A model generated the notes under the pieces. That model was not told the origin of the DNA. It did no database searches and saw nothing but the letters and a program-made list of their open reading frames with translations. Position numbers and translations under genes: made by a program. From Puccinia triticina (lineage: Eukaryota; Basidiomycota; Pucciniomycetes; Pucciniales; Pucciniaceae), in assembly GCF_026914185.1 (NCBI RefSeq), contig NC_070561.1, forward strand, positions 3,596,001 to 3,660,000: DNA of 64,000 nucleotides. Reading direction: 5' to 3'. Shown in pieces: positions 10,410-21,140 of the stretch; positions within the stretch are counted from its first letter, which is position 1, and each line of letters starts with the position of its first letter.

Positions 10410-11361
10410 CCTTACACGTAACCTGCAATTGTTCACATTATTCATAGTACATTCCTTTTACACCTTTATTACATATGTATATCATTAGATACAGGCTTAA
10501 GAATGTACTCTAGTTATACATCACAGTACAGATAACCATAGTTAAATACAGTTACCATAATGTACTGTTGTTATAAGAGTTAACTTACGTGCAAACAGTA
10601 AGATTACAATACATTGTAATATTACTGTACACGTGAAATACCCTAAGACAGGTATCACTCATTTATCCCCTGTTACGCCTCAGTTTCTATTTACATAACA
10701 TATTGGTTATGATATAAATACATAAACAATACATGATGTAATCCAATTCAAAGAGCACTGAATGGAATCAATGATTGGTTATGATCAGCTAGTGTGCACA
10801 GCTACTGATCCAGGATCAGTACTGATCATTACACTGCCCTGATCATTTCCAATGTTGATCCTCATGAGGATCTGCTTCCCTTGAGCGCTTCCAGTTCCCC
10901 CCTGGTCCTGAAGCGCCTCCAAGCGCCTCATATTCCCTCCTGCTCTTTTCCCCTCTATATAAACACGCCCCCCAGGACTGTTTATCCCTCAGAATACATT
11001 TACAGCAAAGTTTAACCCATACTATAGTTAAACAGTGCTTTCATTCTCACCCATCATTCAATTCAGGAATACTCTCAACTCTTGATTACCCTTACCTTTC
11101 TGTAGGTAAAACCACGAACCCAAGTTGAGTTATTCCTTGGATGCCTATTAACACCCTGTGTTGATCTGGATGCGCCTTAATTGAGCAAGCCTCTCAGTCA
11201 AGATTACTGATAGAGTGAAACCTTTTACAGGTCTTACCACGAACCCATTGGCCCATCCTTGGCATCTTACACCATCATCTTGATAGTAACAACCCTCTCA
11301 GACACAGTTAGTTACATACAGGCTGACATTAAATGATGATTTTGGAAAATCTTCAATACCA

Positions 11362-11643
11362 TTCCAAAAAAATATTGAATAATCAGAATCAATAGATTGA
11401 CATGTGAAATGAATGATAATAAACAAAAAAAATGAAGTCCAAAATCCATTCTGAAATTTTGAGGGCAGTGAAAACACATCAAAAAGTACAAAACTGCACT
11501 ACAGGAAACAAAAAATCAGTGTTTCAAGTGTTTTCACTGCCCACAAAATTTCAGAATGGATTTTGGACTTCATTTTTTTCATTTATTATCATTCATTTCA
11601 CATGTAAATCTATTGATTCTGATTATTCATTATTTTTTTGGAA
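11362..11643. mobile_element. Hairpin MITE with ~115-bp arms
   Basis: The left arm (TTCCAAAAAAATATTGAAT onward) and the right arm are near-perfect inverted copies separated by about 60 bp, so the 282-bp unit folds into one long hairpin. No clear target duplication was found. It abuts the dispersed repeat that ends at 11361. Confidence 0.65.
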
Positions 11644-12054
11644 CTAGAGTTTAAGGCGGCTACACCGCTGCAGGGGTCTAACCCCTTGGACCCGGCAACC
11701 CCGCACCCCGCTTGCCGCTGCCCCCTCCTCCCTCTGTCCCCCAGAGCCTTTGTGTGATCCTCACCACCCGCCCATCCCACTTACCCCAAAGATCATGAAG
11801 CCTATTGGCAGCTTTATCATGACTACTTTTACAACCCACAGATGCACAGCAATGACATATTTTGACGGCAATTTTATGGGGTAGGGAGCTGTAGTAGTGC
11901 TGTCGGTTTTCTGGTACACAAGCTTACACAAGCCAATTTAGGGCTAAAGTTTACCGGTGCAAACATATAGCTGGAGGTTCCTTGGCAAGTTGGCCTGTTC
12001 TCTGGCCGAGATCATCTGGCTTGGCGTGTTATTTAACAATATTGTCTTATTTCT
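11644..12054. other. Intergenic, no gene seen
   Basis: It begins with AAGGCGGCTACACCGCTGCA, a motif also seen in altered form near 26579 and 38343, probably a dispersed repeat end. Nothing else is recognised. Confidence 0.35.
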
Positions 12055-12330
12055 AGGGACTTACTTTGCACACTGCAAAAAACACTTCGTGCACTGCGGT
12101 TAAAATATGCCACTTTTGAAGATTCTTTTTTAAAAATCACTTCTCACTGGCCTCTCTGAATTTTTTGGAAGTTTTTAAATGCATTTTCCTTTTTGAAAAA
12201 AATCATTAAAAACCAGAAGAAATGTAGGATTTGGGCGCCTAATCAACAAGGTTCCCATAGCCCACAAATTTCAAATGATTTATTGAGTAATGAAACAGAG
12301 AAGAACTGCTACTTCAGATATTTGTAGCCA
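12055..12330 (-). repeat. Dispersed CTTTGCGCAC-type repeat, copy 1
   Basis: Starting GGGACTTACTTTGC at about 12056, this segment is the diverged reverse complement of 28330-28607. Both carry repeated ACTTTGYGCAC-like motifs near the GGGACTTACTTTGC end. No target duplication was determined. Confidence 0.55.
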
Positions 12331-12463
12331 CTTTGTGCAAGCATACAGGTCTGAAAAATAAGAAACGTGTCCACATATTAGCACATTGCATCTAAATTAT
12401 CCTCATTTTTCAGACCCGTATCATTGCACAAAGTGGCTAAAAACTTCTGAAGTAGCTGTTCTT
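12301..12463. repeat. Hairpin with ~55-bp arms
   Basis: AAGAACTGCTACTTCAGATA onward is matched by its diverged inverse ending near 12463, with a loop of about 55 bp. It may be a small MITE or part of the repeat on its left. Confidence 0.5.
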
Positions 12464-13500
12464 ATATATCTAAGTTTCAATAAAACAGTGATTTGAGGAA
12501 TATTGGATCATGGGTTTGGCCTTTGCCTTCCCCCTTTCCCTCAAGTGGAATTAACCACAAGGCTGGCGCGAGTCCCGCTAACCAGCCTCAATCCCCCATT
12601 TCCCTATAAGCCCCCATTGTAACAGGCGGCTCTGGCGGCATAAAAAAGCCAATGTCTGGAGCCGCAGGGGAAATTCCTGTGAGGAAGCAGCTTGCTCTTT
12701 ATATATTCAAGCACCCAACTTTTTTTTTCAAGGGCACCTCAGCTGAAACACCTTCACCCAACCCAATTCCCCCCTCTTACACCAATGTACACTCCAACCT
12801 GGAAAGCCTTCACCTGCCTTCAATCCCAACCCGGACATCAACCTCCAATCCAAACTCGGACAGGATGTTTCAATCCAGTCCCAAACTGAAAATTCCCATT
12901 CACCCCCTCAAACCCAACCTAACCAGAATATGTATACTCTCCGTTTTCACCACCCCCTTGCGTGGCCGTTCACAGACATGGTGTAGAGCACCATCACCCG
13001 CGTTTCGGGTAGAAGCCCAGCCTTGAATGCAGCAACGTTTTGAGCCTTACAGCAGTACAGATTTTCCATAACTTGGTTTCTCCAATCTTCCTGCCCACAC
13101 CAGTGAATTACACTATAAACAGTCTACGAGGAAGCATTCAAGAAGAAAGCGTATTCAGAGTTGTTAACAGCCCAGACAAGTGGGCCTTCAGGCTGGCGAT
13201 AAACCCCAACTGGACCCACAAGTCCCCCGCACAACTTCTTACAAGTCCCGGACCCGGAGCCCGGATCCAGGTTCTCAGCGGAGAAGGGCATGTGTACTCG
13301 AATGTCCACCGTCCCGAGTGACCGCATCCACATCCGCATTCTCATGCAGATTATTTGCATCCCGCGCCGCCCAACTGAGCCCCAGATCCTGGTCCAGATG
13401 CGCATGCATGTCCCATCCCCAATTGGGCTCGGCTCCAGAGCCTGTGCCAGAAGGAGGCGCCGCGGAGGAGGTAGAGGGGGCAAGATGGAAGGCTTTCCGG
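12464..13500. other. Left flank of the Ty3 element, no gene recognised
   Basis: A TATA-like TATATA at 12699-12704 and several open frames of about 60-130 codons occur on both strands, but none shows a known domain or convincing splice pattern. The final bases CCGG (13497-13500) are duplicated after the 3' LTR. Confidence 0.35.
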
Positions 13501-14432
13501 TGTGGTGCTCCATTCCAAACCATAAGTAGTATTTTATTGCTTTCTTTTACATATATTCATCATTACATTGAACATTTCCCCATAACCCTTCACAAATACC
13601 TCATTATTATTGCATATTCAGATTCTACATCAAATTTCACATATAGTCCCTCATACATAGTATACCCTTATCTTCAATGGTTCAATAGTTATAGAGGATA
13701 TAAGACTTACAGATAATCTACAGTCTTCATTAGTTACAACACTCAATTCATTAGTAACTTACTTGAATCATTACAGTACATTACTTTTACATAATTACTT
13801 TCACATACTAAACCCTTTACATACATTCCTCATTATGTACTATGGCTATTATACACATTACATCATTAGATCTGTGCTTCCTTCTTTCAGTAGTGCTCAT
13901 CATTACAAGTAGTTACTATGTTCTCATCACTTTTCCCCATTAGTACATTCTTTTATTCCCATAACCAGCATTCCCTTTTCAGCATTGCTCATCATTACAT
14001 ACTGTTACTATGTTCACATCACTCTTCCTCATTTTTACAACCTTCATTCTCATAGCCAGAACTCTTCATAGTCTGTGCTCATCCCTCCTTACTATAAGAA
14101 TTGTCTTTCCCCCCCTCACTTGTACCTCATGCAGAGAAATATATACAGAATTTATAGATAATTTTGGATACAGAAATTATAAGTCCCCCACTCTCATCAA
14201 TCCTCCATCTCTCTTACCCTCAGTAGTCAGTAGTTAAAGCTCATAGTACTAGCTCCTAAGATCAAGCAGAAATCAGCCACACCTTTTCTTCTTTTTTCTT
14301 AGTGTTACTCTCATCCCCTCAGCATTAGTCAGGAAGGCAGCCTCATCAGCACCCTTGCATAGCTTACATTAGTACTAGTGTTGCTATCCATTTACCTTCC
14401 AAGCTCTATTCTCCCCTTTGAGTAGTTCCACA
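13501..14432 (+). repeat. 5' LTR of Ty3 element 1
   Basis: Length 932 bp with TGTGG...CCACA ends. Differences from the 3' copy are near 13740, 13741, 13880 and 14035. It should hold the promoter and polyadenylation signals. Confidence 0.95.
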
Positions 14433-14434
14433 AG

Positions 14435-14452
14435 TGGTGTCCCAACAGTGGC
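14435..14452 (+). promoter_or_regulatory. Primer binding site, element 1
   Basis: TGGTGTCCCAACAGTGGC lies two bases after the 5' LTR and begins with TGG, the complement of the tRNA CCA end. The same 18 bases occur at 56123-56140 in element 2, also two bases after its LTR. The primer tRNA was not identified; it does not look like the usual initiator methionine match. Confidence 0.8.
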
Positions 14453-14647
14453 CTTTCTATACTTCAGATATCTTCAGCTCTAGTAACACTTTTTACCATC
14501 AGCTACATACCACTTCACCTACACTCCTCATACTCCTCTCTTTACAAATCAACTCCCTGCTTTTAGAATCAACTTCAACCAACAGTAACACTATCAGCAC
14601 CTTCATTATCAATCTTCAGATTCAGATTCAACTTACCTGTTTCAATC

Positions 14648-17092
14648 ATGTCTGCCCAAGGATCTCGCAACGCCAATGTTGCCCCCAGTCTTTACCCTCC
14701 AGTGGATCCTTCCAGTAATGCTACAGTTCAGGACTCCACCACTTCCAACACTGGTCAGACTCAGGTTCCTCTCAATGGTCCAGGTCACCAATCTTCTTCT
14801 ACTGGTCCAGGTCCTCAGGCTCCTTCCAATGCTCCAGATCCACAGGGTTCTTCTATTCCACAGGCCAACTCCAGTTCTTGCAGACCTCCTCCTAGACCTC
14901 AGACTTCCAGTGCTCCTAGATTCACAGGATACAGGGATACCAATCAGCCATCAGATGATTCAGAGGATTTAAATGTTCCACCACCCCGCTTTTCCAGATT
15001 CCAGTGCCAAAGGGATCATTCAACTCACTCTACCAGGTCCAACACCCACTTCTTGAACAGAGAACCAGCCATGCCAAGGTACCAGGATCCAGTCAGCAGA
15101 GGAGTTAAGATCAAACCCATGGACAAAGAGCTCTTCTTTGATGGAACCAACATGCCTGTGGAGAAATTCATTAGAAGGTATGAAAGTGCTGGAAGAGATG
15201 ATGGTGCTAACTCTAAGGAACTGGCTGGACAAATCATTGCTTTTATCAAAGGATTGGACCTAAAGGATGAAGTGGAAGACATGTCAGGCCATGAAAACTT
15301 GGATTGGGAAACCCTGAAGAAACAGCTACTCACCAGGTTTGGAACTTCTCAGCCATTGGTCAGATATACCAGGGAGGATCTCAGGAAACTAGTCTACAAA
15401 TCTGCCCAGGATGGAGGAATCAGCACCTTGGAAACCTTCAACACATTCAGAAACAAGTTTGAAACCATCACTCACTACTTGGTAAGGATGGGGTACAGTA
15501 CTAGCCTGGAGGAATTCAGACACCTACTTTTGGAAACTCTTCACAAGGACCTGGATCAAAGAGTTACTAGGAGCTTGATGAGGGACAATCAAATGCTAGC
15601 CTCAAAGGATGGAGGTGATATCTTGCCAGACACTGAAACTCTTCTTACCTACATTCACCAGGAAGTTTACTCAAGATCAGTGGTCAACAGAAGGACTGAA
15701 TGGAGGGCAGAAGAGAAATTCACTTTGGACAACTCACCTAGGACCTCCAAACCCACACCTGCTACTCAGGGAACCGCTCCTACTGCTTCTATTTCTCTGG
15801 ACAAACAAGTGGAACTCCTTACCAAACAACTTGCATCCCTCACTGCTGGCAAAGGACTACCTCCCCACATGGACAAACCTGCCAGGACCTGGCCATTCAA
15901 ATGCTATTATTGTCATCAGGAAACCCATGGAACCAACAGCTGCTCTCAACTTGCCCAGGACATGTCTAGTGGTGCTGTTATCAAGGACGGAAGAGATTAC
16001 AGACTTCCAGACAAATCAGTTATTCCCTGGATTCCAAGCAGACCAATCAGAACCCCAGTGGAAGAGTACTCTAAAACTAAGCTCACATCTTCTTTTGGCC
16101 AACTAGAGGAGGACCCAGTCTATTATCAAGCCCATAGTTATGAAGCAGACCTTGGAAAGAGGACTAGAAACAACTCTAAGGATCAGGATGAAGAGGAATC
16201 AGCCAAGGCAGACAAAAGGATCAGGAAGGAGAAACAGGACCTAATGGACATGGATACAGAGGACTTACTTCACATGACACAGCCCCCTACTCCTAGTGCT
16301 TCCAAATCCCCTACTTCAAAAGGCTCCCCTCAAGTCAGATTCCAGGATAAGGACAAGGATTCAACCACTGCACCTAAGGACAAACCAGCTAAGAAAACCT
16401 ATTTGGAAAAGACTTTGGCCAAGGAGTACCCAGGAATTGAAGAAGAGGTGGCTAGTAGGATGTTAACTGCAGGAAAGATGGAGTTGGCCTTTGGAGAAAT
16501 CTTTGCTATATCACCAGGAGTTACTGACTGTATTAGGAAGAAGATAACCAACAAAAGGGTCCCATTGGATGGTGTCAAATCAGCAAACTTCACAGACATG
16601 GAGGATGGAGAAGAACCAGCACAGGAGCAACCCACTACTCACTACTCCTGCCCCCTTGGATACATCACCATCACTATTGGAGGAGAGAAACATCAAGCAC
16701 TCTTGGATACTGGCTCTATGGTCAACATTATTCCTGAAACTCTTGCTCATAAACTTGGATTAGTACTCACTGCCAAATCTATGAAGCTCAAAGGAATTGG
16801 AGGTCACCTTACTGATATACCTGGAATTGCTGAAGATGTGGAGGTAACCATTGGGAAAGTAGTTAGGACAGTTCATTTCTGGGTAGCCAAAGGACCAGTT
16901 CAGATGATTATTGGAAAGCCTTTCTTGATGGATTTCTCAGCTAACATCAACTACAATGGAGCCAGAGGAGAAGCACTTTCAATCATGGATTCAGCTGGTC
17001 AGACTTTTTTGGTTCCAATCATACTCCCCAGTAATCAGAAGTGGGAAACCAGCATACCTTCCAATTCTGGACTGTTAAATTTTTTAGATTGA
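14648..17092 (+). CDS. Ty3 Gag-protease polyprotein, element 1
   Basis: 814 codons from ATG 14648 to TGA 17090-17092. The first 130 residues are serine-, proline- and glutamine-rich. A helical capsid-like region follows (about 150-370, with KELFFDGTNMPVEKFIRRYE). A CCHC knuckle, CYYCHQETHGTNSC, is near residue 418. A charged linker follows, then a retropepsin domain near 670-780 with LLDTGSMVNIIPE, whose catalytic Asp is residue 687, and a conserved IIGKPFL. Gag forms the particle that packages element RNA in the cytoplasm, and the protease matures it. The last codons are TTT TTA GAT TGA, and the TTTTTTA at 17080-17086 fits a -1 slippery site into pol. No break is seen. Confidence 0.93.
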   Translation: MSAQGSRNANVAPSLYPPVDPSSNATVQDSTTSNTGQTQVPLNGPGHQSSSTGPGPQAPSNAPDPQGSSIPQANSSSCRPPPRPQTSSAPRFTGYRDTNQPSDDSEDLNVPPPRFSRFQCQRDHSTHSTRSNTHFLNREPAMPRYQDPVSRGVKIKPMDKELFFDGTNMPVEKFIRRYESAGRDDGANSKELAGQIIAFIKGLDLKDEVEDMSGHENLDWETLKKQLLTRFGTSQPLVRYTREDLRKLVYKSAQDGGISTLETFNTFRNKFETITHYLVRMGYSTSLEEFRHLLLETLHKDLDQRVTRSLMRDNQMLASKDGGDILPDTETLLTYIHQEVYSRSVVNRRTEWRAEEKFTLDNSPRTSKPTPATQGTAPTASISLDKQVELLTKQLASLTAGKGLPPHMDKPARTWPFKCYYCHQETHGTNSCSQLAQDMSSGAVIKDGRDYRLPDKSVIPWIPSRPIRTPVEEYSKTKLTSSFGQLEEDPVYYQAHSYEADLGKRTRNNSKDQDEEESAKADKRIRKEKQDLMDMDTEDLLHMTQPPTPSASKSPTSKGSPQVRFQDKDKDSTTAPKDKPAKKTYLEKTLAKEYPGIEEEVASRMLTAGKMELAFGEIFAISPGVTDCIRKKITNKRVPLDGVKSANFTDMEDGEEPAQEQPTTHYSCPLGYITITIGGEKHQALLDTGSMVNIIPETLAHKLGLVLTAKSMKLKGIGGHLTDIPGIAEDVEVTIGKVVRTVHFWVAKGPVQMIIGKPFLMDFSANINYNGARGEALSIMDSAGQTFLVPIILPSNQKWETSIPSNSGLLNFLD
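17080..17086 (+). promoter_or_regulatory. Candidate -1 ribosomal frameshift site, element 1
   Basis: The heptamer reads T TTT TTA in the gag frame, two codons before the gag stop. The pol frame is open from 17035 and is -1 relative to gag, so slippage here would give a Gag-Pol fusion. AAATTTT just upstream also fits the heptamer rule, but TTTTTTA is the one conserved in element 2. Confidence 0.75.
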
Positions 17093-20000
17093 GACCAGGT
17101 TTCCAGTTCCCCTCTCTTACAACTGCAACCCTGGAAAACAACCAAAAGCAACAAACTGTAGTCACTCATTCAGCAAAATATAAATCAACTCTAAAAAAAA
17201 TAAAACCAGTAAACCAACCAATGCCATTATCTCTCAATCCCCCATTGTCAAGGCCACCACTCTCAAGAGATCCTTACCTCACTCCCTTAAGCCCTTTTCC
17301 TCCACCATTCACTCCTACCTCCAAGATTACTCAAGAAAGGCTGGACCTCATCAATTTTGGACCTCCTGGATGGCTTTCTCCTCAAGAATATCTCCTGCTG
17401 GTATGGGTAATTGTGATTAGACAAGGTGCTTTGGCTTTTGTAGAAACAGAAAGAGGCCTTCTTAAACACACCTATGGACAGCCTTATATTATTCCAGTCA
17501 TTCCTCATGAACCTTGGCAACAGAAACCAATTCCAATCCCTGCACCCATCAAAGACCAGGTTATAGAATTGGTAAGGGAAAGACTCAGCACTGGCCTCTA
17601 TGAACAATCCTTTTCCAGTTATTCCAGCCCTATATTTTGTGTAAAGAAGCAGGATGGTAAGCTCAGAATTGTACATGACCTTCAGAAACTCAACAAAGTC
17701 ACCATTAAGGACGCTGGACTACCACCAAAGACAGAGGAACTCATTGAATCATTCACTGGAAGGGCTTGCTATGGAGTAGGTGATATTATGGGAGGATATG
17801 ATGAAAGAGAATTAGCTCCAGAATCCAGACCTTTGACCACCTTTGAAACACCCCTTGGAAGATTTCAACTTACCAGATTACCCCAAGGAGCCACCAATTC
17901 AGTTGCAGTTTACCAGGCCCAAATGATGTGGATACTCCAGGATGAATTACCTCAACATATGGGAATCTTTGTGGATGATGGAGGTATAAAAGGACCAACC
18001 TCTGACTACAATGAAGAAACTCTAAAGGACAACCCCCAGATCAGAAGATTTATCTATGAATATGCCATTACTCTGGAAAGGATTCTTTTCAGGATTGAAG
18101 AAGCTGGACTCACCATCTCTGGGAAGAAATTTGCTTGCTGTGTACCTGCTCTGGATCTGGTTGGCCATGTGGTTTGTAAGGAAGGCAGAAGGATATCCAT
18201 CAAGAAGCTCAACAAAATTGAAACCTGGCCAACTCCCACCACTCCTTCAGATGTCAGAGGATTCCTAGGTATCTGTGTATATGTTAGAATGTTCATTAAA
18301 AATTACTCAACCATTACTGCTCCACTCAGAAGACTCACCAGGAAGGACTCCTCTTGGGATTGGACTGAAGATTGCCAGGATGCCTTTGAGGACCTTAAAA
18401 GGATTGTTGGAACTGATATCACCCTGAAGAAATTGGACTATGGACCTAATGCTGGCTTAATCAAACTCTCAGTGGACTCCAGTGTTATTGCTGCAGGAGC
18501 TGTTCTTACTCAACAGGATTCTGATGGATTGGATAGGCCTGTGTTATATGAGTCAGTAGTCTTTTCACCCAGGGAATCAAAATACTCACAATCCAAATTA
18601 GAACTCTGTGGTGTTGCCAAGATCCTCAAGAAACTTCAAACCAAACTGTGGGGCCAACATTTTCAACTCAGAGTGGATGCCCAGTGCCTTATTGGAATGA
18701 TCAACAACCCTTCACTTCCCAATGCCCCTATGAACAGATGGATTGGATTTATTCAGTTATTCTCCTATGAACTTGTTCACACTCCTGGAAAAACTTTCAC
18801 CTTACCTGATGGACTTTCAAGAAGACCCCCTGATTCTGATGAAGATGACTGTCCTAGCTTTGATGAAGATGAAACCTGGATCAAACCTCACCCTGGATTT
18901 GGAACTAAACATTCTACTTTTGGCCTGCTTCTGGGGACATCAGCTAAGTTGGGGGAGGGGGTAAGTAACTTGCAGCAAGGAATTTGGAAGCACCTCCAGG
19001 AATACCTTTCAACCATGAACAAACCTCCAGGATGCAGCAGCCTGGAATTCAAGAAAATTTTGCACAAATCAGCCAACTTCTTCCTTTCCAATGGAGTCTT
19101 GCACAGGATCAACAAACCATTCTCCCAGATAGTAGTCACCTCCTCTTCAGCTCAGAATTCCATCCTCAATTCCCTTCATGAATCCTTAGGCCACAGAGGT
19201 ATTGCTGAAACCTACAGAAGGATTAAACTCAGATTTTGGTGGCCAAGTCTCAAGAGAGGTGTTACCAAGTGGGTCCAGTCTTGTGAAGCTTGCCAGAAGA
19301 GGAGTTCAAAATTGCCAATGGAACCCAAGAAACCTACAGGAGCAGCAACCATCTTTGGAAGAGTCAGTTTGGATACAGTTCACATCAAAGCTGGCAAATG
19401 GAAATACCTGGTAATTGCAAGAGATGACCTTTCTGGATGGGTAGAGGCAGTTGGACTAGAAAAGATTCAAGCAAAGAAAATCTCTCCGTGGTTCTTGAAC
19501 TGGATCTACAGATATGGAGCCCCTTGGTCAGTCACAGTGGATGGAGGATCTGAATTTGGACAACAATTTCAAAAATCCCTTCTGGAATCTGGAATCAAAA
19601 TCAAAGTCACCACCCCTTATTATCCTGAAGCAAATGGTATGGTAGAAAGAGGACATCAGGCAATTAAGGATACCTTGGTCAAGCTCTGTGGAAAAGAAGG
19701 CAAGAAGTGGAGGAATTATTTACCTTTAGTTTTATTTGCAGACAGAATTTCCACCAAAAGATCAACTGGTTACTCACCTTATGAATTAGTTCTTGGACAG
19801 CCCCCCATCTTACCCATTGACCTAGAATTGGAAACCTTCTTTGGAGTGGATTGGTCAAAGGTAGAATCAACTCAGGATCTTCTATTGGCTAGGACTCAGC
19901 AGCTTGAAAACAGGGATACCATCTTGCAGCAAGCACACCAGCAGCTTATGGATTCTAGGAAGAACTCTGTGGACTATTGGAACAAGAAGAAAACATCAAG

Positions 20001-20208
20001 GCAGCCACTAAAGAAAGGTCAATTAGTAGTAGTGTATAATAAATCTTTGGACTCTCAGTTTGGCAAGCTCTTTGAAAATAAATGGAATGGCCCTTACAGA
20101 ATCAAAGCTCAAAAACCAGGAGGATCTTACATCTTGGAAGAATTTGATGGCACAGAATTAGCCAGAAGGTTTGCTGCAACTCATGTCAAGGAATACCACT
20201 CCAGGTAA
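17086..20208 (+). CDS. Ty3 Pol: reverse transcriptase, RNase H, integrase, element 1
   Basis: The frame is open from 17035 to TAA 20206-20208; I start translation at the frameshift point. Residues counted from 17041. Reverse transcriptase at about 170-380 has the active site IFVDDGG (Asp 312 and 313), with Phe-Val before DD in place of the common Tyr-x. RNase H begins at VDSS (Asp 479), followed by LELCGV and VDAQC. A linker of about 90 acidic residues leads to the integrase zinc finger (His 713 region, ending CEACQK). The D,D35E core has Asp 778, Asp 834 and Glu 869. A C-terminal GPY-type module has WNGPYRIKAQ. No chromodomain or frame break is seen. The linker holds a second polypurine-tract-like sequence. 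Confidence 0.93.
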   Translation, partial: RLRPGFQFPSLTTATLENNQKQQTVVTHSAKYKSTLKKIKPVNQPMPLSLNPPLSRPPLSRDPYLTPLSPFPPPFTPTSKITQERLDLINFGPPGWLSPQEYLLLVWVIVIRQGALAFVETERGLLKHTYGQPYIIPVIPHEPWQQKPIPIPAPIKDQVIELVRERLSTGLYEQSFSSYSSPIFCVKKQDGKLRIVHDLQKLNKVTIKDAGLPPKTEELIESFTGRACYGVGDIMGGYDERELAPESRPLTTFETPLGRFQLTRLPQGATNSVAVYQAQMMWILQDELPQHMGIFVDDGGIKGPTSDYNEETLKDNPQIRRFIYEYAITLERILFRIEEAGLTISGKKFACCVPALDLVGHVVCKEGRRISIKKLNKIETWPTPTTPSDVRGFLGICVYVRMFIKNYSTITAPLRRLTRKDSSWDWTEDCQDAFEDLKRIVGTDITLKKLDYGPNAGLIKLSVDSSVIAAGAVLTQQDSDGLDRPVLYESVVFSPRESKYSQSKLELCGVAKILKKLQTKLWGQHFQLRVDAQCLIGMINNPSLPNAPMNRWIGFIQLFSYELVHTPGKTFTLPDGLSRRPPDSDEDDCPSFDEDETWIKPHPGFGTKHSTFGLLLGTSAKLGEGVSNLQQGIWKHLQEYLSTMNKPPGCSSLEFKKILHKSANFFLSNGVLHRINKPFSQIVVTSSSAQNSILNSLHESLGHRGIAETYRRIKLRFWWPSLKRGVTKWVQSCEACQKRSSKLPMEPKKPTGAATIFGRVSLDTVHIKAGKWKYLVIARDDLSGWVEAVGLEKIQAKKISPWFLNWIYRYGAPWSVTVDGGSEFGQQFQKSLLESGIKIKVTTPYYPEANGMVERGHQAIKDTLVKLCGKEGKKWRNYLPLVLFADRISTKRSTGYSPYELVLGQPPILPIDLELETFFGVDWSKVESTQDLLLARTQQLENRDTILQQAHQQLMDSRKNSVDYWNKKKTSRQPLKKGQLVVVYNKSLDSQFGKLFENKWNGPYRIKAQKPGGSYILEEFDGTELARRFAATHVKEYHSR
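18931..18961 (+). promoter_or_regulatory. Central polypurine-tract-like sequence in pol
   Basis: CTGGGGACA, five unmatched bases, then TAAGTTGGGGGAGGGG. The true 3' tract at 23512-23540 reads CTGGGGACA, five bases, TAAGTTGGGGGAGGA. It lies between RNase H and integrase and is absent from the same region of element 2 pol. Confidence 0.5.
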
Positions 20209-20387
20209 AAACAAATAAGGAATAATCAATTCATTTCTTTCCTCTTTTCTCTTTCTCATCTTCTTACACAATAACATAACAACAAAATAAAATCAAATCT
20301 ATAAACAAATCAGAAATAAATCAATATAAATCAGTCTCAAAAACACTCTCAAATAAAAATAACTAAATATAAAAATCAAAAGCTCAC

Positions 20388-21140
20388 CTCTTCTTCTTTT
20401 ATCACTACATCACCCTCTTCCATTTCACTTTTCTCCTTCTCTTTTCCCTTCTCCTTATCTAAAAATCAAAAGACATCAAAAGAAAAATTAAAGCATAACA
20501 TTAGTAAAAATCCTCAATAAAGAATAAAAATAGAACTTACCCTCAGCTCTTATCCTCTCCATTTCTGCTTCTACCCTCCAACCATCTTCCTCCTCTTCCA
20601 CTTGGTCCCTCATCCTTAATAATTCCAGGGCATTCCTCTCCTCAGTTTCCTCTATCATGGCATCTATTATGGAATGAGTATCCATCTAAAAATCAAAATA
20701 GAAACAGGGAAAAATATCAGTATTATAATCAATCTTCTTTCTTTTCAAATTCTTATTCATATACATACGAAATCCAGTCAACATACATGTGCAAAAGCGT
20801 CGTGGAACCGGCTATACAACTTAAGGCGGGCGTTTCGTGCGGTAACCGGGTCGTCAAGATCCTCACGAGCAAAGGCAAGAAGTCCTTGTTGGATATAGCG
20901 GCGCAAGGCATCGACTTCTTCGGGTTTAAAAGAGTCTCTCATGCCGGCGTTGTACGCGTGAACATTGTCGACGAACGAGTGCGCTCTGCGAATAGAAAAG
21001 GGGATTTCGTAGGAAGGACTAATGACGGCCTCTTCGTCGAGCTGCGAAGATGATATGGACGTATTGGACGAATAATCTACCGAGTTTTCAATGATATCTT
21101 TCGGCGAAGAAGGCGTGGAAGTGGCGCTGGAGGCAAACAT
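20388..21140 (-). CDS. Antisense spliced gene inside Ty3 element 1, function unknown
   Basis: On the strand opposite gag-pol, an ATG at 21140-21138 opens exon 21140-20787. Introns with GTATGT...TTTTAG (20786-20686) and GTAAGT...TTTTAG (20540-20459) join it in frame to 20685-20541 and 20458-20388, where another GTGAGC donor follows. The product begins MFASSATSTPSSPKDI, has a middle part with RRAHSFVDNVHAYNAGMRDS and a helical stretch, then a strongly acidic, coiled-coil-like part (EETEERNALELLRMRDQVEE). The last exon is uncertain and would approach the end of pol. I know no family for it. Antisense frames between pol and the 3' LTR are known from some plant Ty3 elements, but homology is not claimed. 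Confidence 0.5.

Larger units (their letters stand above)
9728..11328 (+). mobile_element. Solo LTR with 5-bp TSD, interrupted by a nested element
   Basis: It starts TGTCAGCC and ends GGCTGACA, an 8-bp perfect terminal inverted repeat with TG...CA ends. It is flanked by TTAAA on both sides (9723-9727, 11329-11333). The uninterrupted relative at 32615-32815 has a single TTAAA at this position. Removing the nested element at 9763-10409 and its duplicated 7 bp leaves about 947 bp, the size of the other Ty3 LTRs here. A TATA box (TATATAAA) at 10955-10962 suggests plus orientation. No internal region is present, so it is probably a recombined solo LTR. Confidence 0.75.

Noticed and set aside
9730..11326. 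DNA transposon with TCAGCC...GGCTGA ends and 9-bp TSD CATTAAATG
   Set aside because: Reading the ends as TGTCAGCC...GGCTGACA gives TG...CA termini, a standard 5-bp TSD and a TATA box, which fits an LTR better.
13180..13716. 178-codon frame across the left junction of Ty3 element 1
   Set aside because: It spans the insertion boundary and continues into the LTR, so it is not a real gene.
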